Part shown: in pieces, positions 1-9,452 of the stretch | How the letters are laid out: the number at the start of each line of letters is the position of its first letter | How positions within the stretch are numbered: the first letter of the stretch is position 1 | DNA from: Methylomonas rosea | Lineage (GTDB): Bacteria > Pseudomonadota > Gammaproteobacteria > Methylococcales > Methylomonadaceae | NCBI RefSeq assembly: GCF_024505055.1 | Contig: NZ_JANIBL010000008.1 | Span: 1-64,000 of the forward strand | DNA length: 64,000 bases | Direction: 5' to 3' | Position numbers and translations under genes: made by a program | Notes under the pieces: model-generated | Seen by the model: the letters and a program-made list of their open reading frames with translations, nothing else | Databases searched by the model: none | What the model was told of the DNA's origin: nothing

Positions 1-980
1 GCCTGCTGATCGGCCTCCACCGAGGCTTGCGCCGCACCGGTCGCCCCGCCGCGCACGTCCTGTACAGAATTTTCCAGTTCGTGAATCGCTTGAATCACCG
101 TCTCGGTTTCACTACGTTGTTGCGTGGCCGCTTGCGAGGTTTGTCTGGCCACACCGGATATTTGGTTGGTCGCCGCAGCCAATTGCTGACTGACCGACGA
201 TACTTGTCCCAAGCTACCGGCAAAATTAGTGAGCATGGTATTGAAGGATACACTGACCTGACCGATTTCGTCCCCGGAATCGACTTGCAACCGTTGCCGT
301 AAATCCGACTGACCGGCAATGGCGTTAACCGTATCGCGCATTGCCACTAGTGGATTGACCACAATCTTGCGCATCAACATGTTTACCAGCAACAGACCGC
401 CGGCAAACATCACCAAGGAGATAGCCGACGCAATTACCAAATCGCGATTGATCTGCGCATCGAGATTTGCCAGTGAAAAACTCACCCGCACCGCCCCCAA
501 CACCGTCCCCTCGCTCACCGCATGACAAGTCAGGCAGTTGGTGCCGCGAAAATTGGCGCTAGCCTTAACCGGCTCCAGCACGGTGATCAGGCGTCCGTTT
601 TTGTCGTTACCCGGTTGAATGATGCTTTCACCCGCCAGCGCCCGATCATCCAGATTATCAACGGGTCTTTGCTCGGCTTTGCCGGGACCGTAAAAATCGG
701 CAATCTCCTTGCCACGAATTAAGCGCACTTCCGTGACATTGGCATGCGAAAGGGCTTTTTCCCGCAATACTTCACCCTGCGCCATTGCCCCGGTCAGCAT
801 CAGCGTATTCACGCCGTCGAAATAACTATTGGCAATATCCCGGGCTTTATCGGTCGCCAGCGTTTGTATCATGTCTTTTTGCCTTTCCGCCATAAACAGC
901 GTACTGACAAACATCAACAATAAAAACACACTGGCTATGCTCAGCAATATTTTGGATTGGATTGTGGAATTCTTATTCAT
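1..980 (-). CDS. Methyl-accepting chemotaxis protein with periplasmic heme-c motif, C-terminus cut by window edge
   Basis: This is the N-terminal part of a transmembrane chemoreceptor; the signalling tip lies beyond base 1. Translation from the ATG at 980 begins MNKNSTIQSKILLSIASV and gives a first membrane helix at about residues 8-26. A periplasmic domain of about 150 residues follows, then a second helix (about 180-200), a HAMP segment and the start of the coiled-coil signalling region (EIGQVSVSFNTML, then QLAAATNQISGVARQTS). The periplasmic domain contains CLTCH (Cys149, Cys152, His153), the consensus for covalent heme c attachment. Chemoreceptors with such a domain are known from Geobacter and relatives and sense redox state or gases; that role here is inference. 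The gene is read opposite to its right-hand neighbour and has no partner che genes in view. Confidence 0.9.
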   Translation of the reverse strand, partial: MNKNSTIQSKILLSIASVFLLLMFVSTLFMAERQKDMIQTLATDKARDIANSYFDGVNTLMLTGAMAQGEVLREKALSHANVTEVRLIRGKEIADFYGPGKAEQRPVDNLDDRALAGESIIQPGNDKNGRLITVLEPVKASANFRGTNCLTCHAVSEGTVLGAVRVSFSLANLDAQINRDLVIASAISLVMFAGGLLLVNMLMRKIVVNPLVAMRDTVNAIAGQSDLRQRLQVDSGDEIGQVSVSFNTMLTNFAGSLGQVSSVSQQLAAATNQISGVARQTSQAATQQRSETETVIQAIHELENSVQDVRGGATGAAQASVEADQQ

Positions 981-1302
981 GAGATCAGCCAATGTATTGG
1001 AGTGTGTGGTTATACATCTTGGGTTGTCGGCAGCTCCTGGAAAATCTATATGTAATCCTAAGCTTACCCTTGTAATCCATGCATCAAGCATAGAACAAAT
1101 CCTTGCCGCACGGGCCATATATAGCAATCAGAGTAACAAGCGGTTATCCTGAATAGTGACGCCGCTCACGAATACGACTACTTTTGCAAATTGACGCTTA
1201 ACCTAGCGCGTCGCCGGTTTTGTGCAGAAAACGTGGCCGTAACCTGAAAAGCCTGCTAAATACCCAAATAACCCGCCGTTTGCCCAGCCTTGGAGAGTTG
1301 CC
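981..1302. other. Divergent intergenic region
   Basis: About 320 bases separate the chemoreceptor (minus strand) from the DUF2339 gene (plus strand), so promoters for both must lie here. The only clear signal is a Shine-Dalgarno-like GGAGAG at about 1292, ahead of the GTG start at 1303. I see no convincing gene, tRNA or strong hairpin. Confidence 0.5.
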
Positions 1303-3816
1303 GTGGACGATTTTTTCGGTTTTATCGCGTTTATCCTGATTTTGGTACCCATCGTAATGATCGCGATGTTGGCCGTTTTAATGGGTCGCCAAAAACGTAA
1401 TCAGGATGAAATTAATCAAACCTTGCGTAAGATAGAAGCGGCGCTGCGCGAAGACCGCAAACTGCTGCGCGAGCTGGCAACGCCACCAGCGCCGACTGCG
1501 ACTACCGAAACGCCGCCGCAACCCGCGCTATTCGAATCGCAAACGCCGGCAACGGAACAGGTGATATTCGATATTACCGCCAGCCAGCTCCCTGCCGGAC
1601 CGGTTCCGCAAACGCCCGAAATAGCGCTAAGCCCTATTGTAGAGCCACTCCCGGAAAATCCCTGGAATCAAGCCAGCTGGCAACCCGCCGAGCCCAGCCG
1701 TTTCGAGCTGGCGGCACAGAAAATCCTCAAAGAAATCTGGAATTGGATCATCGTCGGCGAAGGCCATCGGCCGGAAGGCGTGGCGATGGAATATGCGGTC
1801 GCCAGCAATTGGTTGTTGCGTATCGGCGTATTGATTCTGGTCACCGGCATCGGTTTTTTCCTGAAGTACTCGATCGACAATGGCATGCTCGGCGAGCAGG
1901 CGCGGGTGGCGCTATCGGTGCTGGCTGGTGTGGGCATGATCATCGGCGGCGTGCGTTTGGTCGGCGGCAATTATCATCTTTTCAGTCAGGGCTTGCTGGG
2001 CGGCGGCATCGCGGTGCTGTATTTCAGCGTGTTTGCCGCGCATAGTTTTTATCATCTGTTAGACGTTTACCCCACGTTTGCGTTGATGATTTTAGTCACC
2101 GCTTGCGCCGCGTTTTTAGCCATCAAGCTGGACTCCATGCTGGTGGCCATCTTCGCGATCATCGGCGGCTATTGCACGCCTATCATGCTCTCCACCGGCC
2201 AGGTCAATTTCCCCGGTTTGTTTAGTTACATGTTGCTGCTGGGCGTCGGCATCTTGGCCATCAATTGGTACAAGCAATGGCATTTATTAAATTTCCTGAG
2301 CTTTTTCTTTAATTACCTGCTGTTCTTCGGCTCTATGCAGAATTATCAGGTCGAGTATTTCTGGCAGGTCTTGCCGTTCTTGACCGGCTTTTTTGCGCTG
2401 TATTCCACCACGGTGTTTTTGTTTTGCCTGGTCAACCAGACCAAATCGACTCTGCTGGATTTAATTGGCTTGATCGTCAATGCCGCCATCTTCTTCGGCA
2501 CCGCTTATCATTTAATCGACGATGCTTACGAGCAAATCTGGACTGCATTATTGACCGTGGCGCTAGCGGCATTTTATGTAGGTCATGTCTATTACTGTCT
2601 GGCGCGGAAGGTGGCAGATAAGGAACTGTTGATCAGCTTCATTGGCCTGGCGGCGTTTTTTGTGACCATCACCCTGCCCTTGCTGTTGTCCAATCAGTGG
2701 ATTACCGTCAGCTGGTCGCTGCAAGCGCTGGTGATGCTGTGGATGGCCGGCAAGTTGCGTAGCGCGTTTTTGCAGCAAGTCGCTTATCTGCTGTATGCCC
2801 TGGTGCTGGTGCGTTTTTGTTTCATCGACTTGCCCGACCAATACGGCATGCAAATGGATAGCCAGCAATCGTTCGGCACCTTCTTGCTAGGCTTGCTGGA
2901 ACGAGTAATCAGCTTCGGCATCCCGATATTATCGCTGGCGTTGGCTTATACGCTGATCGAAAAACCGGCGCCCGCCTCGCCATTGGCTTGCGCTGCCGGC
3001 AACGATGTGCCGCTATGGCTAAAAGACAATCTGCTGTTGCAAATCATCCTGCTGGCCGGCGGCGGCCTGTTGTTTATCGTGCTGCAACTGGAGCTGTTCC
3101 GCAGTTTTGCTTATCTGTATCCGCCCTTGCAATTGCCGGTGCTGACCCTGATCTGGCTAGCGCTGTGCTGGCTGCTGTTAAGCCGCTACGTGGCCGGCGC
3201 CGGCAGCTGGCTGTTACAGGCAATGAGGCTGTTTCTGATCGGAGTGTTCGTTAAAATGCTGTTGTTCGATCTACCGTCCTGGGATTTGACTTTGGGCCAT
3301 ATCGCAGTCGGCGACAGCGTTTGGACCCTGCGTTACGGCGGCGGCTATTCGTTCGAACTGGCTTTGATGCGTTTACTGGATTTCGCCGCGACCATAGGCT
3401 TTTTGCTGTTTGCCTGGCGCCGTCTGGCGGACAGCGAGAGTGCCGGCAACATCCGTTCATGGCTGGGCGGCGCGGCCTTGGTATTGCTGTTTACCTTTTT
3501 AAGTCTGGAAATTAACTCGCTGCTGTATCAATATGTGCCGGGTTTACGCTCCGGCGGCGTGTCGATCTTGTGGTCGATATTTGCCTTGACGCTGGTGTTT
3601 AACGGCATCAAGCGGCAAATCTCCAGCTTGCGCCTAGTCGGTCTGGCGCTGTTTGCGCTGGTGGCCTGGAAGGTGTTTTTCATCGACCTGGCCCGGCTGG
3701 AACAAATTTACCGGATCGTCGCCTTTATCGTGCTGGGCATGCTGGCGCTGGGCGGCGCGTTTTTTTACATGCGTTATCAACAAACTTTTATCGGCAATAC
3801 CGACCAAAAAACATGA
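1303..3816 (+). CDS. DUF2339 family multi-spanning membrane protein
   Basis: The 837-residue protein starts at GTG 1303, eight bases after a GGAGAG ribosome-binding site. Residues 1-30 form one membrane helix. Residues 30-55 look like a short charged coiled coil, followed by a Pro/Ala-rich linker to about residue 125. The rest is an almost continuous series of some 20 or more hydrophobic helices, including the glycine-rich stretches YHLFSQGLLGGGIAVLYFSV and MLVAIFAIIGGYCTPIML that are typical of DUF2339. The family is common in proteobacteria and has no settled function. Its stop overlaps the start of the DUF3999 gene by four bases (ATGA), so the two are probably translated together and may form an inner-membrane complex. 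No catalytic motif is visible. Confidence 0.85.
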   Translation: MDDFFGFIAFILILVPIVMIAMLAVLMGRQKRNQDEINQTLRKIEAALREDRKLLRELATPPAPTATTETPPQPALFESQTPATEQVIFDITASQLPAGPVPQTPEIALSPIVEPLPENPWNQASWQPAEPSRFELAAQKILKEIWNWIIVGEGHRPEGVAMEYAVASNWLLRIGVLILVTGIGFFLKYSIDNGMLGEQARVALSVLAGVGMIIGGVRLVGGNYHLFSQGLLGGGIAVLYFSVFAAHSFYHLLDVYPTFALMILVTACAAFLAIKLDSMLVAIFAIIGGYCTPIMLSTGQVNFPGLFSYMLLLGVGILAINWYKQWHLLNFLSFFFNYLLFFGSMQNYQVEYFWQVLPFLTGFFALYSTTVFLFCLVNQTKSTLLDLIGLIVNAAIFFGTAYHLIDDAYEQIWTALLTVALAAFYVGHVYYCLARKVADKELLISFIGLAAFFVTITLPLLLSNQWITVSWSLQALVMLWMAGKLRSAFLQQVAYLLYALVLVRFCFIDLPDQYGMQMDSQQSFGTFLLGLLERVISFGIPILSLALAYTLIEKPAPASPLACAAGNDVPLWLKDNLLLQIILLAGGGLLFIVLQLELFRSFAYLYPPLQLPVLTLIWLALCWLLLSRYVAGAGSWLLQAMRLFLIGVFVKMLLFDLPSWDLTLGHIAVGDSVWTLRYGGGYSFELALMRLLDFAATIGFLLFAWRRLADSESAGNIRSWLGGAALVLLFTFLSLEINSLLYQYVPGLRSGGVSILWSIFALTLVFNGIKRQISSLRLVGLALFALVAWKVFFIDLARLEQIYRIVAFIVLGMLALGGAFFYMRYQQTFIGNTDQKT

Positions 3817-5198
3817 TCATGATCGCCAAATTTGCAGTATTGGGTTGCCTATTATTTGCTCAGGCTCAGGCCAACGAAGCAGCGGCTTACCGGTTTAGCA
3901 GGCCGGTGCTAACGCCCGATAGCGGGCAACAAAGCTTATTGGCCGTGCCGCTGGACAGCGCGGTTTACGCCAACAGCGCCACCGATTTTCGCGACCTGCG
4001 CCTGACCGATCAAAACGGCATAGAAACCCCGTATTTACTGCAAAAAATCGCCGGCCAAAAAACCGTAAGCCGCCGCCAACCGGCCCGTAGCGAAACGGTG
4101 GACTTGCAAAAATTCGGCAACGAAGGCTTCGTAATCACCGTAAAGCTGGACAAAAACGCGGCCAATGCCGATGGCTTGAGTCTGGTCACCACGCAACACG
4201 ATTTTGAATACGCCTTGCAAATCCACGGTTCCAACGACGGCGAAAACTGGCAGCTATTGGTAGATAAAGCGCTGATTTACGATTACTCGCGCTACATGAG
4301 CGTCGGCAACCGCGATGTTGCCATCCCCAGCAACAGCTTCCGCCAGTTCAAAATCGTCGTCGCCAAAGCCAATCAAACCCGGGTAGCCGAGTTATTGGAA
4401 CTGACCCGCACGCTACGCGGTAACGAGGAAGTGCAGCGCGAAGAGTCAACACAATTGCAAACCGAAGCATTACATGTCGAGCGCATCGATCTATGGCATC
4501 TCAACAGCGAAACGCTGGCGGCGGACAACCAAGCCTTCGATTACCCGGTCAGCAGCTTTAAAATCAGCCAGGATGCGGAACATAAAACCAGTGTGGTCGA
4601 CATCGAAACCCTGCGGCAACCGCTGACCGGCTTTAACCTGCAAATTATGACGCCGAATTTCAGCCGGGGCGCGGAAGTACAAATCCCGCTGCAACAAGGC
4701 ATAACCACCCAAATGCAAACCATAGGCAGCGCCACGCTGGAAGCCTTGCATTATCAAGACATCAACCGCGATCAGACCGGCATTTCCTTCCTGGAACAAC
4801 GCCAGGCGCGTTACCGCATCCTGATCCGCAATCAAGACAATCCTATCTTGCATATCAACACCATTACCGGCAGCGGGCTTGGTTACCAATTATTGTTTCT
4901 GCCGCAAGCCGGCGTAAGTTATCGCTTGCAGTATGGTGCCGATCACGTCGAGGCGCCGCGCTACGATGTCGCACCGATCCAGGAGTTGCTGCGCCGGGGT
5001 TATCAAAGCACGGCCGCCGGCTTGGGCCCGGAAACCGCGCTGGCGCCTGAAGAGGAAAAGTTCGATTTTGCCAAGCTATTGAATAGCCACCTGTTCCTTG
5101 GTTTGGCGATTGGCTTGATGGTACTGGTACTGGCCTGGAGTTTATTTAAAGTCGGCAAGCGGCTGGGCGATATGCCCGATTCCGGCAGGCCGGAATAA
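3813..5198 (+). CDS. DUF3999 family exported, membrane-anchored protein
   Basis: The 461-residue protein opens with a signal peptide (MIMIAKFAVLGCLLFAQAQA) and ends with one membrane helix at about residues 430-450 (LFLGLAIGLMVLVLAWSLF) and a short charged tail. The body between them is predicted periplasmic and rich in beta-strand-like sequence. One part (LQIHGSNDGENWQLL) reads like a discoidin/carbohydrate-binding-type sandwich. This layout matches DUF3999, which is often found directly after DUF2339 genes. The ATG overlaps the previous stop by four bases. Function is unknown; the fixed pairing suggests the periplasmic partner of the DUF2339 membrane protein. Confidence 0.8.
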   Translation: MIMIAKFAVLGCLLFAQAQANEAAAYRFSRPVLTPDSGQQSLLAVPLDSAVYANSATDFRDLRLTDQNGIETPYLLQKIAGQKTVSRRQPARSETVDLQKFGNEGFVITVKLDKNAANADGLSLVTTQHDFEYALQIHGSNDGENWQLLVDKALIYDYSRYMSVGNRDVAIPSNSFRQFKIVVAKANQTRVAELLELTRTLRGNEEVQREESTQLQTEALHVERIDLWHLNSETLAADNQAFDYPVSSFKISQDAEHKTSVVDIETLRQPLTGFNLQIMTPNFSRGAEVQIPLQQGITTQMQTIGSATLEALHYQDINRDQTGISFLEQRQARYRILIRNQDNPILHINTITGSGLGYQLLFLPQAGVSYRLQYGADHVEAPRYDVAPIQELLRRGYQSTAAGLGPETALAPEEEKFDFAKLLNSHLFLGLAIGLMVLVLAWSLFKVGKRLGDMPDSGRPE

Positions 5199-5225
5199 GC
5201 ACACGGGACTTCTGAAAATTTAAAA

Positions 5226-5325
5226 ACCCCTTCTCACTTCGGGAGAAGGTTGGGATGAGGGTATTAAAATCAATTATTTACATCCCTCACCCTACCCTAT
5301 CCCGTGGGGAGAGAGTTCTATTTTG
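5226..5325. repeat. Palindromic intergenic repeat between convergent genes
   Basis: A hairpin with arms CCTTCTC (5229-5235) and GAGAAGG (5243-5249) is followed by GGGATGAGGG. After about 25 bases the complementary CCCTCACCC appears, so the halves can also pair over a longer range. A similar, less perfect copy lies at 8085-8130. The element sits between two convergent genes and may end transcription in both directions. Confidence 0.6.
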
Positions 5326-5327
5326 GC

Positions 5328-6884
5328 TTATTTCAGCCGGCTTGCTTCGTCACTCTCCAACATCAGACGCGCCAAGCGATTGCCGGCTTCGATTAAGGGA
5401 TGAATGACAAAATTAGCCCCTGCACTGACTAATTGCCCCTCTTCCACGCCGTGATAACAAATACTGCTTATTTGCCCGGTAAAGCCGCGCTTTCTAAGCT
5501 GAGCCACGGCGGTCAGGCGTACTTCAAAAGCGGGTACGGTAAGGAAAATGCCTTTGACTTTGTGCAGGGGCAAACCGGTCCATAACTCGCTATCTTCGGC
5601 ATCGCCGTAGACTACTCGCCGACCGGCAGCAAGATGATATTCCAACACGGTAGGGTCGGCATCCAAACCCACCACGCGCTGCTCCTGCTGACACAGGGTT
5701 TTATAAACCACCCCACCGGTCCGTCCCATACCTATCACCAGCCATTCGGCAGCGCCGAACGAGTCCGGTAAGCGGTCCGGATGGTCGGACTTTCGTTCGA
5801 GGCGCACCAATACCGGCTCGGCCCAGGAGAACAGTCGATGCGAATAACGGTTTAACGGCGCGGCAATCGCCAGCGAACCGGCCACCGCCAGACTGATAAT
5901 GGCGTTCCATTCCGCCGGCAATAGTTGGGCTTTTACCACCGCACCGGTGGTAATCAGCGCAAACTCGCTGTAGGTCATCAAAGCCAGGGACGAAACGAAG
6001 GCGGTACGCGCCCTGAGTCCGGCCACCACAAATAAACCAAAGAACAGTGCACCTTGCAGCGGCAGCAAAGCCAGCAATTGCAAAGCGTCGATGATCTGCT
6101 CGCGGTTCGGTAAATCGCTGACGCCGATCTGCAAGAAAAACGCGACCAAAAACAGCTCTTTCAAGCCCCACAGCCTGTCGCTTAACTCCTTGATCCTGGG
6201 ATGATTAGCCAACATGATGCCGGTTAACAAGGCGCCAATATCGGCGGCAATGCCTACCCTTTCCGCTGCGACGCCGCCCGCCAATGCCAGCGTCACGCCC
6301 AGCAACAGCTTCAGTTCAGAGGAGCGGCTGACCGACAACACCCGATGAGCAATCGGCCGTAACAGCGGTAATAACAATAAAGCCAGGGCCCAAGGCGTCG
6401 GCTGCTTGCCTTCGGCCAGCGCCAGCAGCCCGATAGCCACGATGTCCTGCAAGATCAGGATACTCATCACATCCCGGCCGTGCAGCGAGGACAACTCGCC
6501 GTTATCTTCCAGCACCTTAAGAGCCAACACCGTACTGGAGAACGCCAAACTGATACCCAGCACCAAGCCGCCGGTCATATGCTCGTCCAGCCAAAAAAAT
6601 ACCAAAGCGGAAGTCATCGCCATTAACAACAAATGCGAGCCGCCGACGCTAAGCACCTCACGGCGAATCAGCGAACTGGGCTTGAGTTTTAAGCCCACCG
6701 AAAACAGCAGTAATTCGATACCGATCTCAGCCAGATGGTGCAGATCGGGGAGCACCGCAATGTCCAGAGCATGCAACACATAACCGGCCACCAGATAACC
6801 GACCAGCGGCGGAAAAGACAGGCGGCTGGCCACCAAACCAGCGATATATGCCGTACCAATCCAGATTAATTCCATCATATCCAT
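5328..6884 (-). CDS. Kef-type (CPA2) monovalent cation/proton antiporter with TrkA-N domain
   Basis: An inner-membrane antiporter of about 518 residues. The first 370 residues carry about a dozen hydrophobic helices with the family signatures ELLLFSVGLKLKP, LAFSSTVLALKVLEDNGE and RDVMSILILQDIVAIGLLAL. The C-terminal part is a TrkA-N nucleotide-binding domain with the Rossmann glycine motif GMGRTGG near residue 390, followed by VVGLDADP and VVYGDAEDSELW. This matches the KefB/KefC/YbaL group, which exchanges K+ or Na+ for protons under nucleotide control. The KefC glutathione-site residues cannot be judged by eye. The open frame continues to a GTG at 6902; ATGs at 6884, 6878 and 6875 are all possible and none has a strong ribosome-binding site. 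It has no operon partner. Confidence 0.85.
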   Translation of the reverse strand: MDMMELIWIGTAYIAGLVASRLSFPPLVGYLVAGYVLHALDIAVLPDLHHLAEIGIELLLFSVGLKLKPSSLIRREVLSVGGSHLLLMAMTSALVFFWLDEHMTGGLVLGISLAFSSTVLALKVLEDNGELSSLHGRDVMSILILQDIVAIGLLALAEGKQPTPWALALLLLPLLRPIAHRVLSVSRSSELKLLLGVTLALAGGVAAERVGIAADIGALLTGIMLANHPRIKELSDRLWGLKELFLVAFFLQIGVSDLPNREQIIDALQLLALLPLQGALFFGLFVVAGLRARTAFVSSLALMTYSEFALITTGAVVKAQLLPAEWNAIISLAVAGSLAIAAPLNRYSHRLFSWAEPVLVRLERKSDHPDRLPDSFGAAEWLVIGMGRTGGVVYKTLCQQEQRVVGLDADPTVLEYHLAAGRRVVYGDAEDSELWTGLPLHKVKGIFLTVPAFEVRLTAVAQLRKRGFTGQISSICYHGVEEGQLVSAGANFVIHPLIEAGNRLARLMLESDEASRLK

Positions 6885-7196
6885 CAACCAAAATAAAAAC
6901 ACCGTTTAATATATTAGGATCGTAACCTGTTTTAAAAGCTTTCCGGTCATTTTTTCCGGCTGCGGCGGATAGACGCTGCCCTTTGGGTTTATTACTCTGG
7001 CCGAATAGGCTGAACCAGCACAGCACTGTCGGCTGACGCTCACCAGTTGATAGCACTAAAGACGGGCGGCTAGACTGACAACCCAATTGAAATATCGAAT
7101 TGCCGGCGATATGGCGTTATAAAATAGGTGATCAATGCAATTTGTAGCCAAAAACCGGCGAATGGCTTATCGGCATAAGCCTCAAAGTAGATTGCC

Positions 7197-8027
7197 GTGA
7201 TTAAATCATTCCCAGCAATGAACGGTAAAAACATGGAATCAGCGGAAACCTACCGGCAGCAAGGATATCTAGTCGTCAAATCGCTTTTCAGTCCCTTGGA
7301 AATCGATGCCTTGAGCAAAATCGTTGATCGAATTCATGGGCAATGGCTAAACGAAAACCATAGCAGTTACATCGAACAAAGGTTGGTCAACATGCATTCG
7401 CTGACCCATCCGCGTTATTTCGAGCAGCATCCCGCCGAAAGGCTGCACTTCTTTCAACTTCTTAGCGCCAAACAACTCACGACATTGATAGGTAACCTAT
7501 TTGGCGAGGAGATTTATTTTCACAATACCCAGCTTTTCTTCAACCCCCACCAAAATAGCCGCCAGCCCTATTGGCACCGGGATATGCAATACAGCCCGAT
7601 TGACGACGCCGATTTGCAAGCCGAGCAGCCTAATATGCTGGCTTTGCATATTCGGATACCGCTGTTGCCGGAAACCGGCATCGAGCTGATACCCGGTTCC
7701 CACCAACGCTGGGATACCGAACTGGAAAGAAATGTCAGACTGGAACTTAACGGCCATACCAACAGCGAGTCACTGCCGAATTCAGTGCTACTCCGCCTGG
7801 AGCCGGGAGATATTTTGATTTTTGACGCGCAAATGTTGCACTGTGGTCATTACCGGCTAAATCCTTGCAGAAAAGCCCTGGATCTTTGCGTCGGCAAACC
7901 GCACCGCTACACCGCGCAATATCTTGATACCGACAATCTCCCGACATCCGCCGAACTGGATGCCATAGAGAACAAGCAATGGTACACACTGGCGCGCAGG
8001 ATGCTGATACAACCCAGACAGTCCTGA
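7197..8027 (+). CDS. Phytanoyl-CoA dioxygenase (PhyH) family Fe(II)/2-oxoglutarate oxygenase
   Basis: The 276-residue cytosolic protein has the facial triad of a Fe(II)/2-oxoglutarate dioxygenase. HRD gives His127 and Asp129. A distal His215 in LHCGHYRLNPCRKAL is followed by Arg225, placed to bind 2-oxoglutarate. The N-terminal YRQQGYLVVKSLFS and the later ELIPGSHQRWDTE and EPGDILIFDAQMLH fit the PhyH family. Such enzymes hydroxylate small molecules; the substrate cannot be told here. The GTG at 7197 gives the longest form. ATGs at 7218 and 7233 are also plausible and the family match starts after both. Flanking genes give no pathway hint. Confidence 0.8.
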   Translation: MIKSFPAMNGKNMESAETYRQQGYLVVKSLFSPLEIDALSKIVDRIHGQWLNENHSSYIEQRLVNMHSLTHPRYFEQHPAERLHFFQLLSAKQLTTLIGNLFGEEIYFHNTQLFFNPHQNSRQPYWHRDMQYSPIDDADLQAEQPNMLALHIRIPLLPETGIELIPGSHQRWDTELERNVRLELNGHTNSESLPNSVLLRLEPGDILIFDAQMLHCGHYRLNPCRKALDLCVGKPHRYTAQYLDTDNLPTSAELDAIENKQWYTLARRMLIQPRQS

Positions 8028-8084
8028 CTTTACAAACGCCAAACCAAGCGATTTAGTTATTTTTAGGGACTTCCAAACATTGAA

Positions 8085-8135
8085 AACACCTTCTCCCGCC
8101 GCGAGAAACTTGGGATGAGGGGGTTTTTTGTAGGT
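8085..8135. repeat. Degenerate copy of the 5.2-kb hairpin repeat
   Basis: The stretch CTTCTCCCGCCGCGAGAA followed by GGGATGAGGG and a T run repeats the layout of the element at 5226-5325. It lies 58 bases after the PhyH stop and could act as its terminator. Confidence 0.45.
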
Positions 8136-8272
8136 TCCCTTTGGCTTCGTTCGCGTTGCCACCTAAAAAACATAGCCTTCGTCCCGATGACGATCAGGCC
8201 TAAAACGGCCAAGCCGGGAAACAGTCGATAAATTATACTGATCCCACTTCAAATTGCGGCGCGGTAAAACCT

Positions 8273-9400
8273 ATGAGACATCCGGAATTCCCTTTAATCG
8301 ACGACTTGATCTACCTCAACCACGCTGCCGTGGCCCCTTGGCCGAAACGTACCAGCACGGCGGTGATCCAGTTTGCCGAACAAAACTGCCAGTTCGGCTC
8401 ACATTACTATTTAGACTGGTTGAAAAAGGAAAACGAAATTCGCCGCCAATTGCAGGCTTTACTAAACGCGCCCTCGGCCAATGACATTGCACTGGTAAAA
8501 AACACCTCGGAGGCCTTGTCGTTCGTGGCTTTTGGCTTGCCCTGGCAGGCCGGCGACAACATCGTTTCCAGCAACGAGGAATTTCCCTCTAACCGCCTAC
8601 CCTGGCAAGCCTTGGCCGAACGCGGCGTGGAATTTAGAGAAGCCGATTTGCATAGTGCCAAAACGCCGGAAGATGCCTTGTTTGCGCTGGTGGACGGCAA
8701 TACCCGTTTGCTCACCATCAGTTCCATCCAATTCGCCTCAGGCTTGCGCATGGACCTGGAACGCATCGGGGAGTTTTGCCGGCAGCGCGATATTCTATTT
8801 TGCATCGACGCGATTCAAAGCTTGGGCGCTGTGCAGTTCGACGTACAAGCCTATCACGCCGACTTCGTCATGGCCGACGGGCATAAATGGCTATTCGGCC
8901 CGGAAGGCCTGGGGGTGTTTTATACCAACCCGGCAGCCCGCGACCGCCTCAAACTCAGCCAATACGGCTGGCATATGATGAAAGACACGCATAACTACGA
9001 AAACCTGCCCTGGGAGATCCACCCCGGTGCCCGCCGCTTCGAGTGCGGCAGTCCGAATATGCTGGGGATACACGCCTTGTCCGCCAGCTTATCTTTGCTG
9101 CTGGAAACCGGCATGGCGACAGTCGAAGCCCTGGTCCTGGAACGCAGCGACTATCTGCGCAACGCCATCAGCGCCAACGACGAACTGATTTTGTTATCGG
9201 AGCGGCACAGCCGTTTGAAATCCGGCATCGTCAACTTCAAGCACCGGCGTATAGACAACGAAGTGCTGTATAAACATCTGCAGAAAAATGGCGTGGTCTG
9301 CGCGCTGCGGGGTGGTGGGATAAGATTCTCCCCACATTTTTACAACACATTGACGGAATTGGACCGGGCTTTGGAGCTGGCCAAAGCCGTTTCCGAATAG
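8273..9400 (+). CDS. PLP-dependent class V aminotransferase (cysteine desulfurase-like fold)
   Basis: A 375-residue fold-type I PLP enzyme. The cofactor lysine is Lys205 in DGHKWLFGPEGLGVFY. Upstream are the expected IDLxxHAAVAPWP-type N-terminus (here LIYLNHAAVAPWPKR), VKNTSEALSFVA for phosphate binding, and CIDAIQSLGAVQFDV with the Asp that contacts the pyridine nitrogen. The length suits the group containing isopenicillin N epimerase-like and SufS/CsdA-like proteins. The C-terminal catalytic-loop Cys of true desulfurases is not evident, so an aminotransferase, lyase or epimerase role is as likely. No isc or suf genes adjoin it. The start ATG at 8273 has only a weak ribosome-binding site. 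Confidence 0.8.
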   Translation: MRHPEFPLIDDLIYLNHAAVAPWPKRTSTAVIQFAEQNCQFGSHYYLDWLKKENEIRRQLQALLNAPSANDIALVKNTSEALSFVAFGLPWQAGDNIVSSNEEFPSNRLPWQALAERGVEFREADLHSAKTPEDALFALVDGNTRLLTISSIQFASGLRMDLERIGEFCRQRDILFCIDAIQSLGAVQFDVQAYHADFVMADGHKWLFGPEGLGVFYTNPAARDRLKLSQYGWHMMKDTHNYENLPWEIHPGARRFECGSPNMLGIHALSASLSLLLETGMATVEALVLERSDYLRNAISANDELILLSERHSRLKSGIVNFKHRRIDNEVLYKHLQKNGVVCALRGGGIRFSPHFYNTLTELDRALELAKAVSE

Positions 9401-9452
9401 GCATTTGCCGGGGATAGATAATGATTAAATTGAGTACAGGAGTGAAAGGCAT

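Noticed and set aside
8273-9400. True cysteine desulfurase (SufS/IscS) call
   Set aside because: The PLP lysine motif fits, but the catalytic Cys loop is not evident and no Fe-S assembly genes adjoin; sufT is 11 kb away.
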